Shown here: positions 1 through 9,273 of the stretch, piece after piece
How the letters are laid out: each line of letters opens with the position of its first letter
Position numbering within the stretch: the first letter of the stretch is position 1
Assembly: GCA_045617405.1 (NCBI GenBank)
Contig: JAZLIL010000056.1
Span: 1-40,707 of the forward strand
DNA length: 40,707 bases
Direction of reading: 5' to 3'
Origin: JAZLIL01 sp045617405
GTDB lineage: Bacteria; Bacillota; Clostridia; Lachnospirales; Lachnospiraceae
Position numbers and translations under genes: made by a program
Notes under the pieces: generated by a model
What the model was told of the DNA's origin: nothing
Seen by the model: only the letters and a program-made list of their open reading frames with translations
Database searches by the model: none

Positions 1-608
1 TTCGCTGTCCGTTCTGCCACAACGCACCCCTTGTACTGAGGCCCGCCTCCCAGCCGCTGATCGCGGAAGACGAGATCTTTGAGCTCCTAAACAACAGAAA
101 GGGCCGCCTCGAGGGCGTGTGCATCACCGGCGGCGAACCCACCCTGAACAAAGACCTCCCCGCATTCTGTGAAAAGATCAAAAATCTCGGTTTCCTTGTC
201 AAGCTGGACACAAACGGCACCAATCCGATTATGCTTCGCGCACTTCTTAACCGCGGGCTGATTGACTATGTTGCAATGGATATAAAAAGCTCCCTTGAAG
301 GATACCCCGCCGCTTGCGGAATACCGGACTTTGATACCTCGGCAATAAGAGATTCCGTCGCTATCATTAAAAGCTCGTCAATCGAAAGCGAATTCCGGAC
401 CACCGTTGTCGACGGGATTCACACGCCCGATACTATGGAACAGCAGGGCAGATGGCTTTCAGGTACTAAACGACTATTTCTTCAAGCCTTCAAAGATTCC
501 GGCGATCTGATTGTTCCTTCTTCGAAAGGTGTTGATAAGAAAACAATGGAGCTGTACCGCCTGATTTTGTCAAAGTATATTTCCGAGGTCACAATAAGAG
601 GTATCTGA
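1..608 (+). CDS. Radical SAM activating enzyme, anaerobic ribonucleotide reductase activase type (5' truncated)
   Basis: The gene enters from the left edge; its frame is open from position 3, so the start is outside the window. Seen: CPFCHN at 6-23 supplies the last two cysteines of a radical SAM CxxxCxxC cluster (the first is off the edge), followed by the CITGGEPTL glycine-rich SAM motif and LDTNGTNP and DYVAMDIKSS strands of the partial TIM barrel. This pattern matches the short NrdG2-type activases that install a glycyl radical on class III ribonucleotide reductase using reduced ferredoxin or flavodoxin. No nrdD is in view, so another glycyl-radical enzyme partner is possible. The stop is 2 bp before the next gene, suggesting cotranscription. 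The GTG at 117 lies inside the barrel and is not the start. Confidence 0.8.
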   Translation, partial: RCPFCHNAPLVLRPASQPLIAEDEIFELLNNRKGRLEGVCITGGEPTLNKDLPAFCEKIKNLGFLVKLDTNGTNPIMLRALLNRGLIDYVAMDIKSSLEGYPAACGIPDFDTSAIRDSVAIIKSSSIESEFRTTVVDGIHTPDTMEQQGRWLSGTKRLFLQAFKDSGDLIVPSSKGVDKKTMELYRLILSKYISEVTIRGI

Positions 609-610
609 TC

Positions 611-1180
611 ATGGCGTTTGAATTTGAATATCAAACGGAACGGCTTTTGCTGAAGGTTCTTGACGGTTCTTCAGCGGCGGAAGTTCTTCGTTTCTACTAC
701 TATAACCGGGACATTTTCGAGCCCTACGAATCAACAAAGCCCTCTGACTTCTACACCTTCGAGGGCATGAAAAATATAGTCAACGGTGAGTTTAACGTTA
801 TTGCAAAAGGGCATGGCGTCCGTTACTACCTGTTTCTGAAGAACGATCCCCGAACAATAGTCGGAACCGTCAGCTTCTCGCATCTTCATGACAACGGCGG
901 CTGGTCCTGCGCCATCGGCTACAAGCTTGACAGAGATTACATCGGATACGGCTACGCCTTTGAGGCCTGTTCGTTTCTCATCCCTACCGTTATGGAATCC
1001 TGTGACGTAATGCGTATCATAGCCGACATAATGCCCTCGAATGCGGATTCTCTGCGACTCATAGACAGACTCGGCTTCACCTTTGAGACCGTAGCAAAAC
1101 AAAGCCACAATATCTGCGGCAAGAACGAGGATCACCTTCGGTATGCAATCCTTCGAGAGGACGTTTTGGGAAAGAACTGA
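611..1180 (+). CDS. GNAT family N-acetyltransferase (RimJ/RimL-like)
   Basis: A 189-residue protein with the layout of RimJ/RimL-type acetyl-CoA-dependent N-acetyltransferases: an N-terminal TERLLLKVL strand, a central IVGTVSFSHL strand, a GYKLDRDYIGYGYAFEA segment in the place of the acetyl-CoA pyrophosphate loop (a degenerate form of the usual RGxG/A pattern), and a late NADSLRLIDRLGF motif typical of the family. The substrate cannot be told from sequence; ribosomal-protein or small-molecule amines are both possible. ATG at 611 follows the stop of the radical SAM gene by 2 bp, so the two are probably translated from one mRNA that ends at the terminator at 1242-1277. Confidence 0.85.
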   Translation: MAFEFEYQTERLLLKVLDGSSAAEVLRFYYYNRDIFEPYESTKPSDFYTFEGMKNIVNGEFNVIAKGHGVRYYLFLKNDPRTIVGTVSFSHLHDNGGWSCAIGYKLDRDYIGYGYAFEACSFLIPTVMESCDVMRIIADIMPSNADSLRLIDRLGFTFETVAKQSHNICGKNEDHLRYAILREDVLGKN

Positions 1181-1241
1181 AAAGACGCACGCATCCTTGC
1201 GAAGTGCCTTAAGCAATGAAAACACATTTTCCTGTATAACA

Positions 1242-1277
1242 AAGAAGCAGCCATTCAGGCTGCTTCTTCTTTTTTCT
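1242..1277 (+). terminator. Rho-independent terminator of the GNAT transcript
   Basis: Stem AAGAAGCAGCC (1242-1252), loop ATTCA, stem GGCTGCTTCTT (1258-1268), an 11-bp perfect stem followed on the plus strand by CTTTTTTC. The right arm lies within the last codons of the convergent DUF1189 gene. The minus-strand read-out has only TTTGTT after the stem, so it is a weaker terminator that way. Confidence 0.8.
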
Positions 1278-2055
1278 TAACATCTTCCATAACGCTCTTG
1301 AGCGCCCTGAAGGCAACAACGGCATAGACAAACCAGAATATTACTTCGGACCCTGTCTTGAGCCAGCCGCACATGCTATTCAGAATCCGAGGAACCATTA
1401 AAGGAACCACAATTACGAGGCTTAGCGTGTAGAAATACGAAAACGAAAGCTTCTGCCTGTACGAAGAGTAGATAATCCTTCCGACACAGGCTACCGCAAA
1501 GGCTGCTGCCAGAGCATACAAAAGATAGCTGAGCACTGTCATGCCGACCGATACCCAGTAAACAAGATTGGCAAACATCCCTATCCACTCCTTAATCATC
1601 GTTTTATTGAATTCGGTGATTCCGAGCGTGTCAAGAAACTCCTTGTAGCTGAAGCTTCTTACCATTCCGTTTGCCATAACGGCTCCCTGATGCTTTCCGA
1701 TAAGCAGCACCGTTTCAAAACCGGAACGGTACTTTTCCATAACATCGTTTTCCGTATATGAATCTATGTCTGTATTCACTTCCACGAAAACACCGCTTTC
1801 AGAAAGACTTGAAGCATCTGCCCGGAGCTCTCCGTTGTTGTACTCAAGCACATTCTGCCTGTCTATCACGCCGTTCACGGTGTCTCTTAATTCACCCGTA
1901 GCGCTCTTTAACGGAATCCCCGCACAAAGAAGTATTATCACAACCATGGCAATGAAGAAATACCCTACTCTTTTCCCCGTCTTTTCAGTCATCACTTCCA
2001 CGTATCTTTCGCTCTTCACATAACCTGCGAGTGAATTGACAAGTATCTTTATCAT
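1255..2055 (-). CDS. DUF1189-like integral membrane protein
   Basis: A 266-residue membrane protein of unknown function. Visible features: a short basic N-terminus, a transmembrane helix at about residues 30-47 (GYFFIAMVVIILLCAGI), a long outside domain of about 110 residues, then three hydrophobic stretches (from LVYWVSVGMTVLSYLLYALA, FSYFYTLSLVIVVPLMV, VIFWFVYAVVAF) and a charged KKKEEAA tail. This layout fits DUF1189, but I assign it by overall pattern only. ATG at 2055 is chosen because AGGAGG sits 9 bp upstream at 2065-2070; a longer frame from GTG at 2079 would overlap the permease stop. Position directly after an ABC permease, whose last codons hold its ribosome binding site, implies translational linkage and perhaps a shared envelope role. 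Confidence 0.7.
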   Translation of the reverse strand: MIKILVNSLAGYVKSERYVEVMTEKTGKRVGYFFIAMVVIILLCAGIPLKSATGELRDTVNGVIDRQNVLEYNNGELRADASSLSESGVFVEVNTDIDSYTENDVMEKYRSGFETVLLIGKHQGAVMANGMVRSFSYKEFLDTLGITEFNKTMIKEWIGMFANLVYWVSVGMTVLSYLLYALAAAFAVACVGRIIYSSYRQKLSFSYFYTLSLVIVVPLMVPRILNSMCGWLKTGSEVIFWFVYAVVAFRALKSVMEDVKKKEEAA

Positions 2056-2068
2056 CTGTTTTTTCCTC

Positions 2069-5000
2069 CTACTCGACACTCTTTAGCGATTCAACCATAT
2101 CAATCTTCCGAAGCTTTATCAGCATAAACAAATTGACTGCTGCCGCAAACGCGAGCGTCAGAACAACACTTATCAGGTAGCTGACCGGCTTGATATCACG
2201 TCCGAACATTATCATATCAATCTCACACGTTCCGATTACAAAAGCATGCAGATACCGCCCGAGAAAACATCCCGCAACGATTCCGAAGATTGTCAGCCAG
2301 ATATTCTCACGGTAGACGTAAATCGCCACCTCCGGATCGTAGAATCCGAGAAGCTTTAACGTTGCCAGTTCCCTTCGCCTCTCAATTATATTGATATTGT
2401 TAAGATTAAACAATACTATAAATGCAAGTAATGCCGCCGATGTGATAAGAACCCAGATGACAAGATCGAGCGCATGCATCATATCGGCCACTTTATTCTC
2501 GAGAGTGATGACATTTGTGTAGGCATCGATCCAGTCCTTCGAAAGGATTCTTCCTGCAAGCCCGCTTCTCTCCTCGTCCGTCAGTTCTTCATTCATCTGT
2601 ATGAAGAGCTCGTTGTACTCGGGATCCTCCCCGAATACGGTCCTGTAGTAACCGGGGCTCAGATATACATAGTAGTAGAGATAGTTCTCAGCTATCGTAA
2701 CGACCTTCACGGTATATCTTTCCGTCTCAGACTTCTTGATGACAAGAGTATCGCCGATTCCGACACCGAGCATCTTCCCGAGCTTTTCCGATATGACTGC
2801 TCCCTCATCTGGGAATTCGTACTTCTCTTTGCTCACTCTGTCCTGAAGACTCAGATACTCTTTTGTCATATTAATATCTTCCGGAATGAAAACGTAAGCG
2901 GCCTTTGTAATCTCTTCACCTGATGTGCCGGCACAGACATCCGTCAGAGTATTGCTCACCAGCATGTAATCATATATCTCCGGCTCTTCATTATACAAAG
3001 CTTCGGCATTTTTGGAATTCTCTTCATATCCGAGATCGCTGTCAACAGACATATAGGCATCATATGTCCAGATGCTGTTGTACTGCTTTGTTACAATGTC
3101 CTGAATCGAATCGCGAAGACCGAATCCTACAAGAAGCAGTGCCATCGTTCCTCCGATTCCGAAAATTGTCATGAAAAACCGCTTCTTGTAACGGAAAAGA
3201 TTCCTGACTGTCGACTTTCCCGAGAAAGAAAGCTTCTTCCAGATGAACCCGATTCTTTCAAGAAATACGCGCTTTCCGTCTTTTGGTGCCTCGGGACGCA
3301 TAAGCTCCGCCGGTACCGCCATAAGCTCTACGTAGCAGGTGAAAATCGTGACCAGAATCGTAGTTGCAATGGCTATCCCTGATGCTGCAAGAGATATGTT
3401 CCACTGAATCGGAATGACAGGATCCGGAAGAGAATTGTAAAGTATCTTATATGCATCAATAATAACTAAAGGCAGAATGACACTTCCCCCCGCAACGCCG
3501 ATTACGCAGCCGATGACGGTTGACGAAATGGTATAGCGCAGGTACTTGCCCATAATGGAAAGCTTCCCGTAGCCGAGAGCCTTCATTGTTCCTATGTTTG
3601 TACGCTCTTCTTCGATCATTCTCGTCATTGTCGTAAGACTGACGAGCGCTGCCACAAGATAAAAGATTGCGGGGAAGACCTTGCCGATGGCTCCGATTCT
3701 TTCAGAATCCTGCTTGTACTCAGCATAGGTCTGGATACTGTTCCGGTCGAGCACATACCACTCGGGAACATCGAGCTCACCAAGCTTTTCCCTCGCGTCG
3801 GCAATCTTCTCCTCTGCATCGGCAACTTCACTGTCGTACGTTACTTCTGCGTCGGCCATCTCCTTTTTAGCATCCTCGAGCTTTACTCTTCCGTCCTCAA
3901 GCTCGCGGCGACCATCCTCAAGCTCTCGCCGGCCGTCCTCGAGCTCTGCCTTTGCGTCCCTGATCTTATCCTCCGCATTGTTAAGTTCTCTGAGTCCGTC
4001 CTCCCATTCCTTCAGTCCGTCAAGATACTCTTCTCTTGCGTCCGCAAGCTTCTTTTCGTTCTTTTCAAGCTCTTCACGGCCTTTCCTGAGTTCTGCTTCA
4101 CCGATATCGACTTCCTTTTCTGCTGCCGCAAGCTCTTCCTCACCGGCTTCAAGCTGTAAACAGCCCTGTTCGACAGCCTGAAGGCTGGCGTCGTATTCTG
4201 CCTTCGCCGCCGCATACTGCTGTTTCATGGTCTCCGGCCAGTAGTCATACCCTTCAAAATTTGCCGCAGCCATGTCGAGCTGTGCCCTCGATTCCTCGAG
4301 CACCGCCCTGTTCTCTTGAAGTTCCTTTTTGCTTTCTTCTATTTTCTTTCTGGCCTTCTCAAGCTTCTTTTCATTCTTTTCAAGTTCCTTTCGCCCGTCG
4401 GCAAGCTCCTTCTCGCCGTCCTCTATCTTCTTTTGGGCATCGCTTAGCTCTTCTTTGGCCTCGTCGAGTTTTTTTCTGTTCTCGCTGATTTCCTGCTCGC
4501 CGTCAGAAATATCCTTTTCACCGTCGGCAAGCTCCTTTTCGCCGTCAGCCACTTCCTGCTCGCCATCGGCAAATTCTTCTTCCGCATCGGCAAGCTTCTT
4601 CTTTGCGTCGGCAAACTCGGCTTTGGCGTCTTCAAGCTGACTTTCCGCATCCTTAATCTTTTCGTCCGCCTCACTGTAGACCTCGTCGTAGCGTGCCCTG
4701 CAGCGTTCGTCCTCAAGAAGCTCAATCCTGTCGCAGATATCTGAAACGATATCCTCATACTCATCACTGTGACAGTTGAGACCATCAACCAGGTCGCTCT
4801 TTATATAAATACCTGTGTAACAGTCAAGCTTAAAGGAATTCTTCGGCAGAACGATAAATGCATCCGCCTTTCCGCTTCCGATGCCTATGGTTCCTCTGTC
4901 CCACGACAGATAGTAGGAATATGTTCCGACTCCGACAATCTTATAGGTGGTCTCCTCCAGGGTGTCCAGAATGTCTTCATCAGTTCCCGAAGAAAGCGTA

Positions 5001-5443
5001 ATGGTATCTCCGATCTGATACGCGTCAAAATTAGTAAGCCACGAATCGATGAAACATTCGTCCTGAGCTTCGGGGAGGCGTCCCTGCTCGACGGTCAGCC
5101 TGTTCATGTCTTCGCAGAGCGAGAAAACATGCATTGCGTATGAGGCATCATTGGAATAGCTCATCGCTTCGGTCTGATAGACGCCCTCTATACGGTCGAC
5201 TCCGTCCACCTGCGATATTGAAGCAATATCGTCATCTGTGAGACCAAGCGTTCCGACCGTCCAGATATCCATAAAATCCGTCTCTTCATAGAGCGAATTG
5301 ACCGTCAGACTCATATCCGGCTCCGCAGAACGCACTCCGGCATAGAAAGCCACGCCGAGTGCCATAATCAGCATAATCGACAAGTATCGGCTGAAGCTTC
5401 TCTTTATTTCTCTTAATAGATCTTTTCTTTGTGCCCTTTTCAT
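2069..5443 (-). CDS. ABC transporter permease, FtsX/MacB-like, with a long periplasm-side coiled coil
   Basis: A 1124-residue permease, far longer than usual FtsX-type subunits (about 400-800). One N-terminal membrane helix (residues about 20-40, YLSIMLIMALGVAFYAG) is followed by a MacB-like outside domain, then a region at about 255-555 made of degenerate heptad-like repeats such as DGEKELADGEKDISDGEQEI, strongly charged and helix-prone. Three helices follow (about 590-715, including FPAIFYLVAALVSLTTMTRM), then a second FtsX unit: a helix near RFFMTIFGIGGTMALLLVG, another outside domain, and three final helices from WVLITSAALLAFIVLF. Start ATG at 5443. It lies just downstream of its probable ATPase (gap 5 bp). 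Such transporters often act in export or as mechanotransmitters for cell-wall enzymes; the substrate is unknown. Confidence 0.85.
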   Translation of the reverse strand: MKRAQRKDLLREIKRSFSRYLSIMLIMALGVAFYAGVRSAEPDMSLTVNSLYEETDFMDIWTVGTLGLTDDDIASISQVDGVDRIEGVYQTEAMSYSNDASYAMHVFSLCEDMNRLTVEQGRLPEAQDECFIDSWLTNFDAYQIGDTITLSSGTDEDILDTLEETTYKIVGVGTYSYYLSWDRGTIGIGSGKADAFIVLPKNSFKLDCYTGIYIKSDLVDGLNCHSDEYEDIVSDICDRIELLEDERCRARYDEVYSEADEKIKDAESQLEDAKAEFADAKKKLADAEEEFADGEQEVADGEKELADGEKDISDGEQEISENRKKLDEAKEELSDAQKKIEDGEKELADGRKELEKNEKKLEKARKKIEESKKELQENRAVLEESRAQLDMAAANFEGYDYWPETMKQQYAAAKAEYDASLQAVEQGCLQLEAGEEELAAAEKEVDIGEAELRKGREELEKNEKKLADAREEYLDGLKEWEDGLRELNNAEDKIRDAKAELEDGRRELEDGRRELEDGRVKLEDAKKEMADAEVTYDSEVADAEEKIADAREKLGELDVPEWYVLDRNSIQTYAEYKQDSERIGAIGKVFPAIFYLVAALVSLTTMTRMIEEERTNIGTMKALGYGKLSIMGKYLRYTISSTVIGCVIGVAGGSVILPLVIIDAYKILYNSLPDPVIPIQWNISLAASGIAIATTILVTIFTCYVELMAVPAELMRPEAPKDGKRVFLERIGFIWKKLSFSGKSTVRNLFRYKKRFFMTIFGIGGTMALLLVGFGLRDSIQDIVTKQYNSIWTYDAYMSVDSDLGYEENSKNAEALYNEEPEIYDYMLVSNTLTDVCAGTSGEEITKAAYVFIPEDINMTKEYLSLQDRVSKEKYEFPDEGAVISEKLGKMLGVGIGDTLVIKKSETERYTVKVVTIAENYLYYYVYLSPGYYRTVFGEDPEYNELFIQMNEELTDEERSGLAGRILSKDWIDAYTNVITLENKVADMMHALDLVIWVLITSAALLAFIVLFNLNNINIIERRRELATLKLLGFYDPEVAIYVYRENIWLTIFGIVAGCFLGRYLHAFVIGTCEIDMIMFGRDIKPVSYLISVVLTLAFAAAVNLFMLIKLRKIDMVESLKSVE

Positions 5444-5448
5444 TTATC

Positions 5449-6150
5449 CTACCACTCTATCAAATCAACATTTGCCGGATTATCATTGATCCGGATCTTA
5501 CTTACCATTCCGTTCTTAATCTCAATCACCCTGTCTGCCATCGGAGTAATCGCCTGGTTGTGTGTAATAACGATAACCGTCATGTTGTTTTTCCGGCATG
5601 TATCCTGAAGAAGCTTTAATATTGCCTTTCCTGTCTGATAATCAAGCGCTCCCGTCGGTTCATCGCACAGCATCAGCTTTGGATTCTTTGCGAGGGCGCG
5701 GGCGATGGAAACTCTCTGCTGCTCGCCACCCGACAGCTGAGACGGGAAATTCCCGATTCTGTCGGAAAGACCGACCTCCCTGAGCACATCCTCGGCATCA
5801 AGAGGGTCTTTCGTGATCTGCAGTGCCAGTTCAACATTCTCCTTTGCCGTAAGATTCTGTATCAGATTGTAGAACTGGAATACAAATCCGACATCGTCAC
5901 GTCTGTATCCCGTAAGCATCCTGTTGCTGTATCCTGTAATATCAACACCATCCACAATAATCTCACCCGAAGTCACCGTATCCATTCCACCGAGCAGATT
6001 GAGCACTGTCGTCTTTCCCGCGCCGCTCGGACCGACAACGACAACGAATTCGCCCTTTTCAATCTCGAAGCTCATCCCGAAAACGGCTCTTATCTCAATC
6101 TCGCCTGATTTGTATATTTTCTTTACATCTTTCAGTGTTATATAGCTCAT
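5449..6150 (-). CDS. ABC transporter ATP-binding protein (MacB/LolD family)
   Basis: A 233-residue ATPase that should energise the neighbouring permease at the cytoplasmic face. Walker A GPSGAGKTT at residues 40-48, Q-loop near FQFYN (91-95), signature LSGGEQQ at 139-145, Walker B and D-loop LMLCDEPTGALD at 159-170 and the switch histidine H197 are all intact. EPTGALD is characteristic of the MacB/LolD/FtsE subfamily, consistent with an FtsX-like partner. ATG at 6150 is selected: GGTTGGGAG stands just upstream and the protein then begins MSYITLKDVKK as in the family. The longer open frame to 6279 runs into the preceding acetyltransferase gene and is rejected. Confidence 0.93.
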   Translation of the reverse strand: MSYITLKDVKKIYKSGEIEIRAVFGMSFEIEKGEFVVVVGPSGAGKTTVLNLLGGMDTVTSGEIIVDGVDITGYSNRMLTGYRRDDVGFVFQFYNLIQNLTAKENVELALQITKDPLDAEDVLREVGLSDRIGNFPSQLSGGEQQRVSIARALAKNPKLMLCDEPTGALDYQTGKAILKLLQDTCRKNNMTVIVITHNQAITPMADRVIEIKNGMVSKIRINDNPANVDLIEW

Positions 6151-6175
6151 TCTCCCAACCTTTCTCTGATGCATA

Positions 6176-6961
6176 TCAGAAATCCGCTCTGTAGTATTCC
6201 CGGACAGATGTTGTCTCAAAACCGCACTTTGTATACAGATGAACTGCTGCCCTGTTCCCCTGTGAAACCTGCAAAACAAGACGTTTCGGGTACCTTTTGA
6301 TCATTTCTTTCATCATTCGCTCGCCGTAGCCTTTGTTTCGCTCGGCCTCTTCTACTTCAAATTCATATATACAGTTCTCACTTATGCCGATTCCGACACG
6401 CGCTGAGCCGATTCTTCTTCCGTCTTTTCGAAGAACAATGACTTCCCCCGTATCACCGGCGTCAACTTCAAATGAAAATCCCGGCTCTTCACCGACCGAA
6501 GCGAAAATGACTTCCGGATTCGCTTCCGCGCACCGCTTTTCATATTCCCTCACCATAAGAAGCTCGCCTGTCAGAAGCCTCGCCCCAAGATGTGAAAGAA
6601 CAGCCGCTCCGTCAGCAGAAACAGGTTCGAGAACAAACACTGTCCTCTCGATTCCGTATGACAAAAGCTCTTCCTGTGCTTTAGCGTAAAGCTTTGTGAA
6701 AAGTCCCTTCCTTCTGTAATCCGGATGGGTGAAGCCCGTAACCTCAGCTTCATTTTCCGAGGGAATAAACAGACAAAGAAAAGCCACCGGCTTTTCTTCG
6801 TCGAAATACGTAAAGAAGCATTTGATGCTTCTTTCAAAATTGTATTCTGAGGAAAGAAAAACCTCCCCCTCTGTGCCGTCTTTCTCACGGCAAATCCTCT
6901 CAAGCTCCCTGATTTCTTCCTTCATCGCCCTTCGAAGCGATGACCTGCAGCTAAACCTCAT
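6176..6961 (-). CDS. Tandem GNAT-domain acetyltransferase
   Basis: A 261-residue protein with two GNAT-like halves. The first has GFTHPDYRRKGLFTKLYAKA (RRKGLF as the acetyl-CoA loop, about residue 84); the second has EVEEAERNKGYGERMMKEM (about residue 210) followed by QVSQGNRAAVHLYTKCGFE, the family's C-terminal NxxAxxLYxKxGF motif. Both halves keep an acetyl-CoA-type loop, though the second (RNKGYG) is closer to consensus. The substrate is unknown. Start: ATG at 6961 shares its A with the TGA stop of rsmA (TGATG), indicating translational coupling; a TTG one codon upstream is less likely. Confidence 0.82.
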   Translation of the reverse strand: MRFSCRSSLRRAMKEEIRELERICREKDGTEGEVFLSSEYNFERSIKCFFTYFDEEKPVAFLCLFIPSENEAEVTGFTHPDYRRKGLFTKLYAKAQEELLSYGIERTVFVLEPVSADGAAVLSHLGARLLTGELLMVREYEKRCAEANPEVIFASVGEEPGFSFEVDAGDTGEVIVLRKDGRRIGSARVGIGISENCIYEFEVEEAERNKGYGERMMKEMIKRYPKRLVLQVSQGNRAAVHLYTKCGFETTSVREYYRADF

Positions 6962-7842
6962 CAAAAAGCCTCCCGTCGGCTTTCGCTCAGTTTGTCGGAA
7001 AGAAGTGCGAATTCCTCGAGTGTGAGCGTCTCTCCCCTGACGCTTGCTCCCTTTTGAAGAGCCTCTATTGCACTTGCAATCTCTTCCTTTGTAAAATCAA
7101 TCTCCGGCGAATTGCAAAGACCATTCAAAAGCGTCTTTCGTCTTTGATTGAAGGATGCTCTGATACATTTGAACATAAGCGCCTCGTCTTTCACCCGGAC
7201 AACCGGCTCGCGGTTAAGCGTCAGCCTGATAACCGCCGAACTGACATTAGGACGCGGCATAAAACAATTTGGCGGAACATTTGCCACAATGTAGGGTGTG
7301 GCGTAGTACCGCACCGCCAGAGTCAGCGCACCGTAGTCCTTGGTTCCCGGCTCCGCCTGCATCCGCTCGGCAACCTCCTTCTGAACCATGACTGTAATGT
7401 TGTCAATCGGCACCTTTCTCTCAAACAATCCCATGATAATCGGTGTCGTTATATAGTAGGGAAGATTGGCAACCACCTTTATCGGTTTTCCGCCGTTCTC
7501 CTCTTCCACAAGCTTATTTATATCAAACTTCAGTATGTCCTGATTGATAATCTTAACATTGTCATATGAAGAAAGTGTGTCGTTCTCAAGAATCGGAATC
7601 AGCATTTTGTCGATCTCTATGGCAACGACCTTTCCCGCTGCCTCGCACAGATACTGTGTCATTGTTCCTATTCCGGGACCGATTTCAAGAACCATGTCAT
7701 CCTTCGTAATCCCGGCAGCAGCGATAATCTTCGAAAGAACATGCGTATCCACAAGAAAATTCTGCCCATACTTCTTTTGAAATACAAATCTGTACCTGTT
7801 GAGGATTTCTATTGTGTTTTTGGGCTCTGCGAGTGTAGCCAT
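6961..7842 (-). CDS. rsmA: 16S rRNA (adenine1518/1519-N6)-dimethyltransferase RsmA/KsgA
   Basis: A 293-residue enzyme that dimethylates the two adjacent adenines in the 3' terminal loop of 16S rRNA during late small-subunit assembly. Seen: the N-terminal KKYGQNFLVD signature (residues 24-32), SAM-binding VLEIGPGIGT (51-60) and catalytic NLPYY (126-130), with PRPNVSSAVIRL downstream, all in the order typical of the KsgA/Dim1 family, and at its usual length. ATG at 7842 follows AGGAAAT. It is 8 bp from dacA upstream and overlaps the tandem GNAT gene by one base. Confidence 0.97.
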   Translation of the reverse strand: MATLAEPKNTIEILNRYRFVFQKKYGQNFLVDTHVLSKIIAAAGITKDDMVLEIGPGIGTMTQYLCEAAGKVVAIEIDKMLIPILENDTLSSYDNVKIINQDILKFDINKLVEEENGGKPIKVVANLPYYITTPIIMGLFERKVPIDNITVMVQKEVAERMQAEPGTKDYGALTLAVRYYATPYIVANVPPNCFMPRPNVSSAVIRLTLNREPVVRVKDEALMFKCIRASFNQRRKTLLNGLCNSPEIDFTKEEIASAIEALQKGASVRGETLTLEEFALLSDKLSESRREAF

Positions 7843-7850
7843 ATTTCCTG

Positions 7851-9254
7851 CTATTTTCTCCTTCTGGTTTTGACAAGCATCAGTGTAAGTCCCGCAAGGA
7901 GAACAACGCTGCCGCTCGTAATCCCGAGGATCATCGGGAATCTGCCTTCATCCGACCCGCTTGTCATTGACTTAAAGGTCTTTTCGCCCTGCCGCCTTTT
8001 TTCTGCCCTGTCTACATTGGCAAACGCAACTTCAAGCGGAATCATATGATCCGGCCATTCTTCCCTGAACACACCTGCGGTAATCGGATAGTCCCTGTTA
8101 TAATACAAAATATCAACATTTCCTACAACCCTGCCGCCAAAAGTGTACTCGACATGACCGATTAAATTTTCGCCATGCTCAATCTCGCGCCCGGACTCAA
8201 GAACGACCTCCTTCTCAGCTGCCTTGTAATCAACACCGTTCGGGAGGATAATACTGCCTGTGTCGCTCATATAAAAAATCCTGTCCTCGCTTCTTCCGAA
8301 CATGTCAACGTCCCTGAAAAGCGACGGAAACTGCCGGACGTCTTCAACCTCCGCATCGGAAATGTTGTAGAGAGAGTAATTCTCGAAACAGTAATCAAGA
8401 AGTGTCTTCGTCTCATTGTAGACTGTCGGCCATCCATCAGCATACATCACTGCGCATATCAAGGTCATACCGTTCTTTTTCGCGTAGGTTGTCAGACAGT
8501 TTTTTGCCTGCGATGTTGAACCTGTCTTTCCTCCGATGCAGTAATCATACCGCATCGTCTTGTTGATAAACCAGTGATGGTTTGTCAGAAGTCTTGCCTC
8601 TGACTTGTTGGTTGCCGGCATTGAATAGGTACTTGTCGCCGTAATTTTTGCAAATACGGGATTAGCCATTGCCGCACGGCTGATGATTGCCAGATCGTAG
8701 GCGCATGTGTAATGCTCGCTGTCATGAAGACCGTGAGTGTTTACAAAGTTCGAATTGACACATCCAAGTGCCTTTGCCTTGGCGTTCATCATCTTGACAT
8801 AACGCCCCACCGAACCTGCCACTTGCTCGCCGACGGCATAGGTAGCCTCGTTTGCCGACTCAAGCATGATTCCGTAGAGCGCCTCCTCCATGGAAAGCTG
8901 CTCTCCCTCAGTAAGACCCATCCGGCTTGACGTCTTTGATACGTAATTGTCCGCTTCATAAGAAACCGTCACTGTATCGGAAAGCTCGCTGTTTTCAAGC
9001 GCGACAAGCGTTGTAAGCACCTTTGTCGTACTTGCGGGATAGTGCCTCGCGTAGATATTCTTCTCGTACAGTATGAGCCCTGTGTTCGCCTCCATGACAA
9101 TTGCCGAATCTGCCGAAATCTCAGGTCCCACCGGCCAGGTGTAATCCGGATTGTCAGCTGCAAAAGCGTTTATCGGGACAGCACAAACGAGTCCGCCAAG
9201 TACAGCCGCAGCGGCAGCAATTATCCTGATTAATTGTCTTATCTGTTTTTTCAT
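7851..9254 (-). CDS. D-alanyl-D-alanine carboxypeptidase (DacA/PBP5-like, peptidase S11)
   Basis: A 467-residue penicillin-binding protein that trims the terminal D-Ala from peptidoglycan pentapeptides at the outer face of the membrane. A signal peptide is clear (basic start, then hydrophobic residues 9-30 ending AFA-A). Catalytic motifs are complete: STTK (S75, K78), SAN (133-135) and KTG (243-245). A C-terminal helix (ITSGSVVLLAGLTLMLV) followed by KTRRRK anchors it by a full membrane span rather than the amphipathic helix of Gram-negative PBP5. Genes of this family near oriC are common in Firmicutes (dacA in Bacillus); the residues between 260 and 420 are less conserved. It starts 19 bp after iorB. 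Confidence 0.93.
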   Translation of the reverse strand: MKKQIRQLIRIIAAAAAVLGGLVCAVPINAFAADNPDYTWPVGPEISADSAIVMEANTGLILYEKNIYARHYPASTTKVLTTLVALENSELSDTVTVSYEADNYVSKTSSRMGLTEGEQLSMEEALYGIMLESANEATYAVGEQVAGSVGRYVKMMNAKAKALGCVNSNFVNTHGLHDSEHYTCAYDLAIISRAAMANPVFAKITATSTYSMPATNKSEARLLTNHHWFINKTMRYDYCIGGKTGSTSQAKNCLTTYAKKNGMTLICAVMYADGWPTVYNETKTLLDYCFENYSLYNISDAEVEDVRQFPSLFRDVDMFGRSEDRIFYMSDTGSIILPNGVDYKAAEKEVVLESGREIEHGENLIGHVEYTFGGRVVGNVDILYYNRDYPITAGVFREEWPDHMIPLEVAFANVDRAEKRRQGEKTFKSMTSGSDEGRFPMILGITSGSVVLLAGLTLMLVKTRRRK

Positions 9255-9273
9255 CCCGGCTCCGAAACTTTTG

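Noticed and set aside
4329..4640. Plus-strand serine-rich frame
   Set aside because: Mirror of the charged coiled-coil codons of the permease gene.
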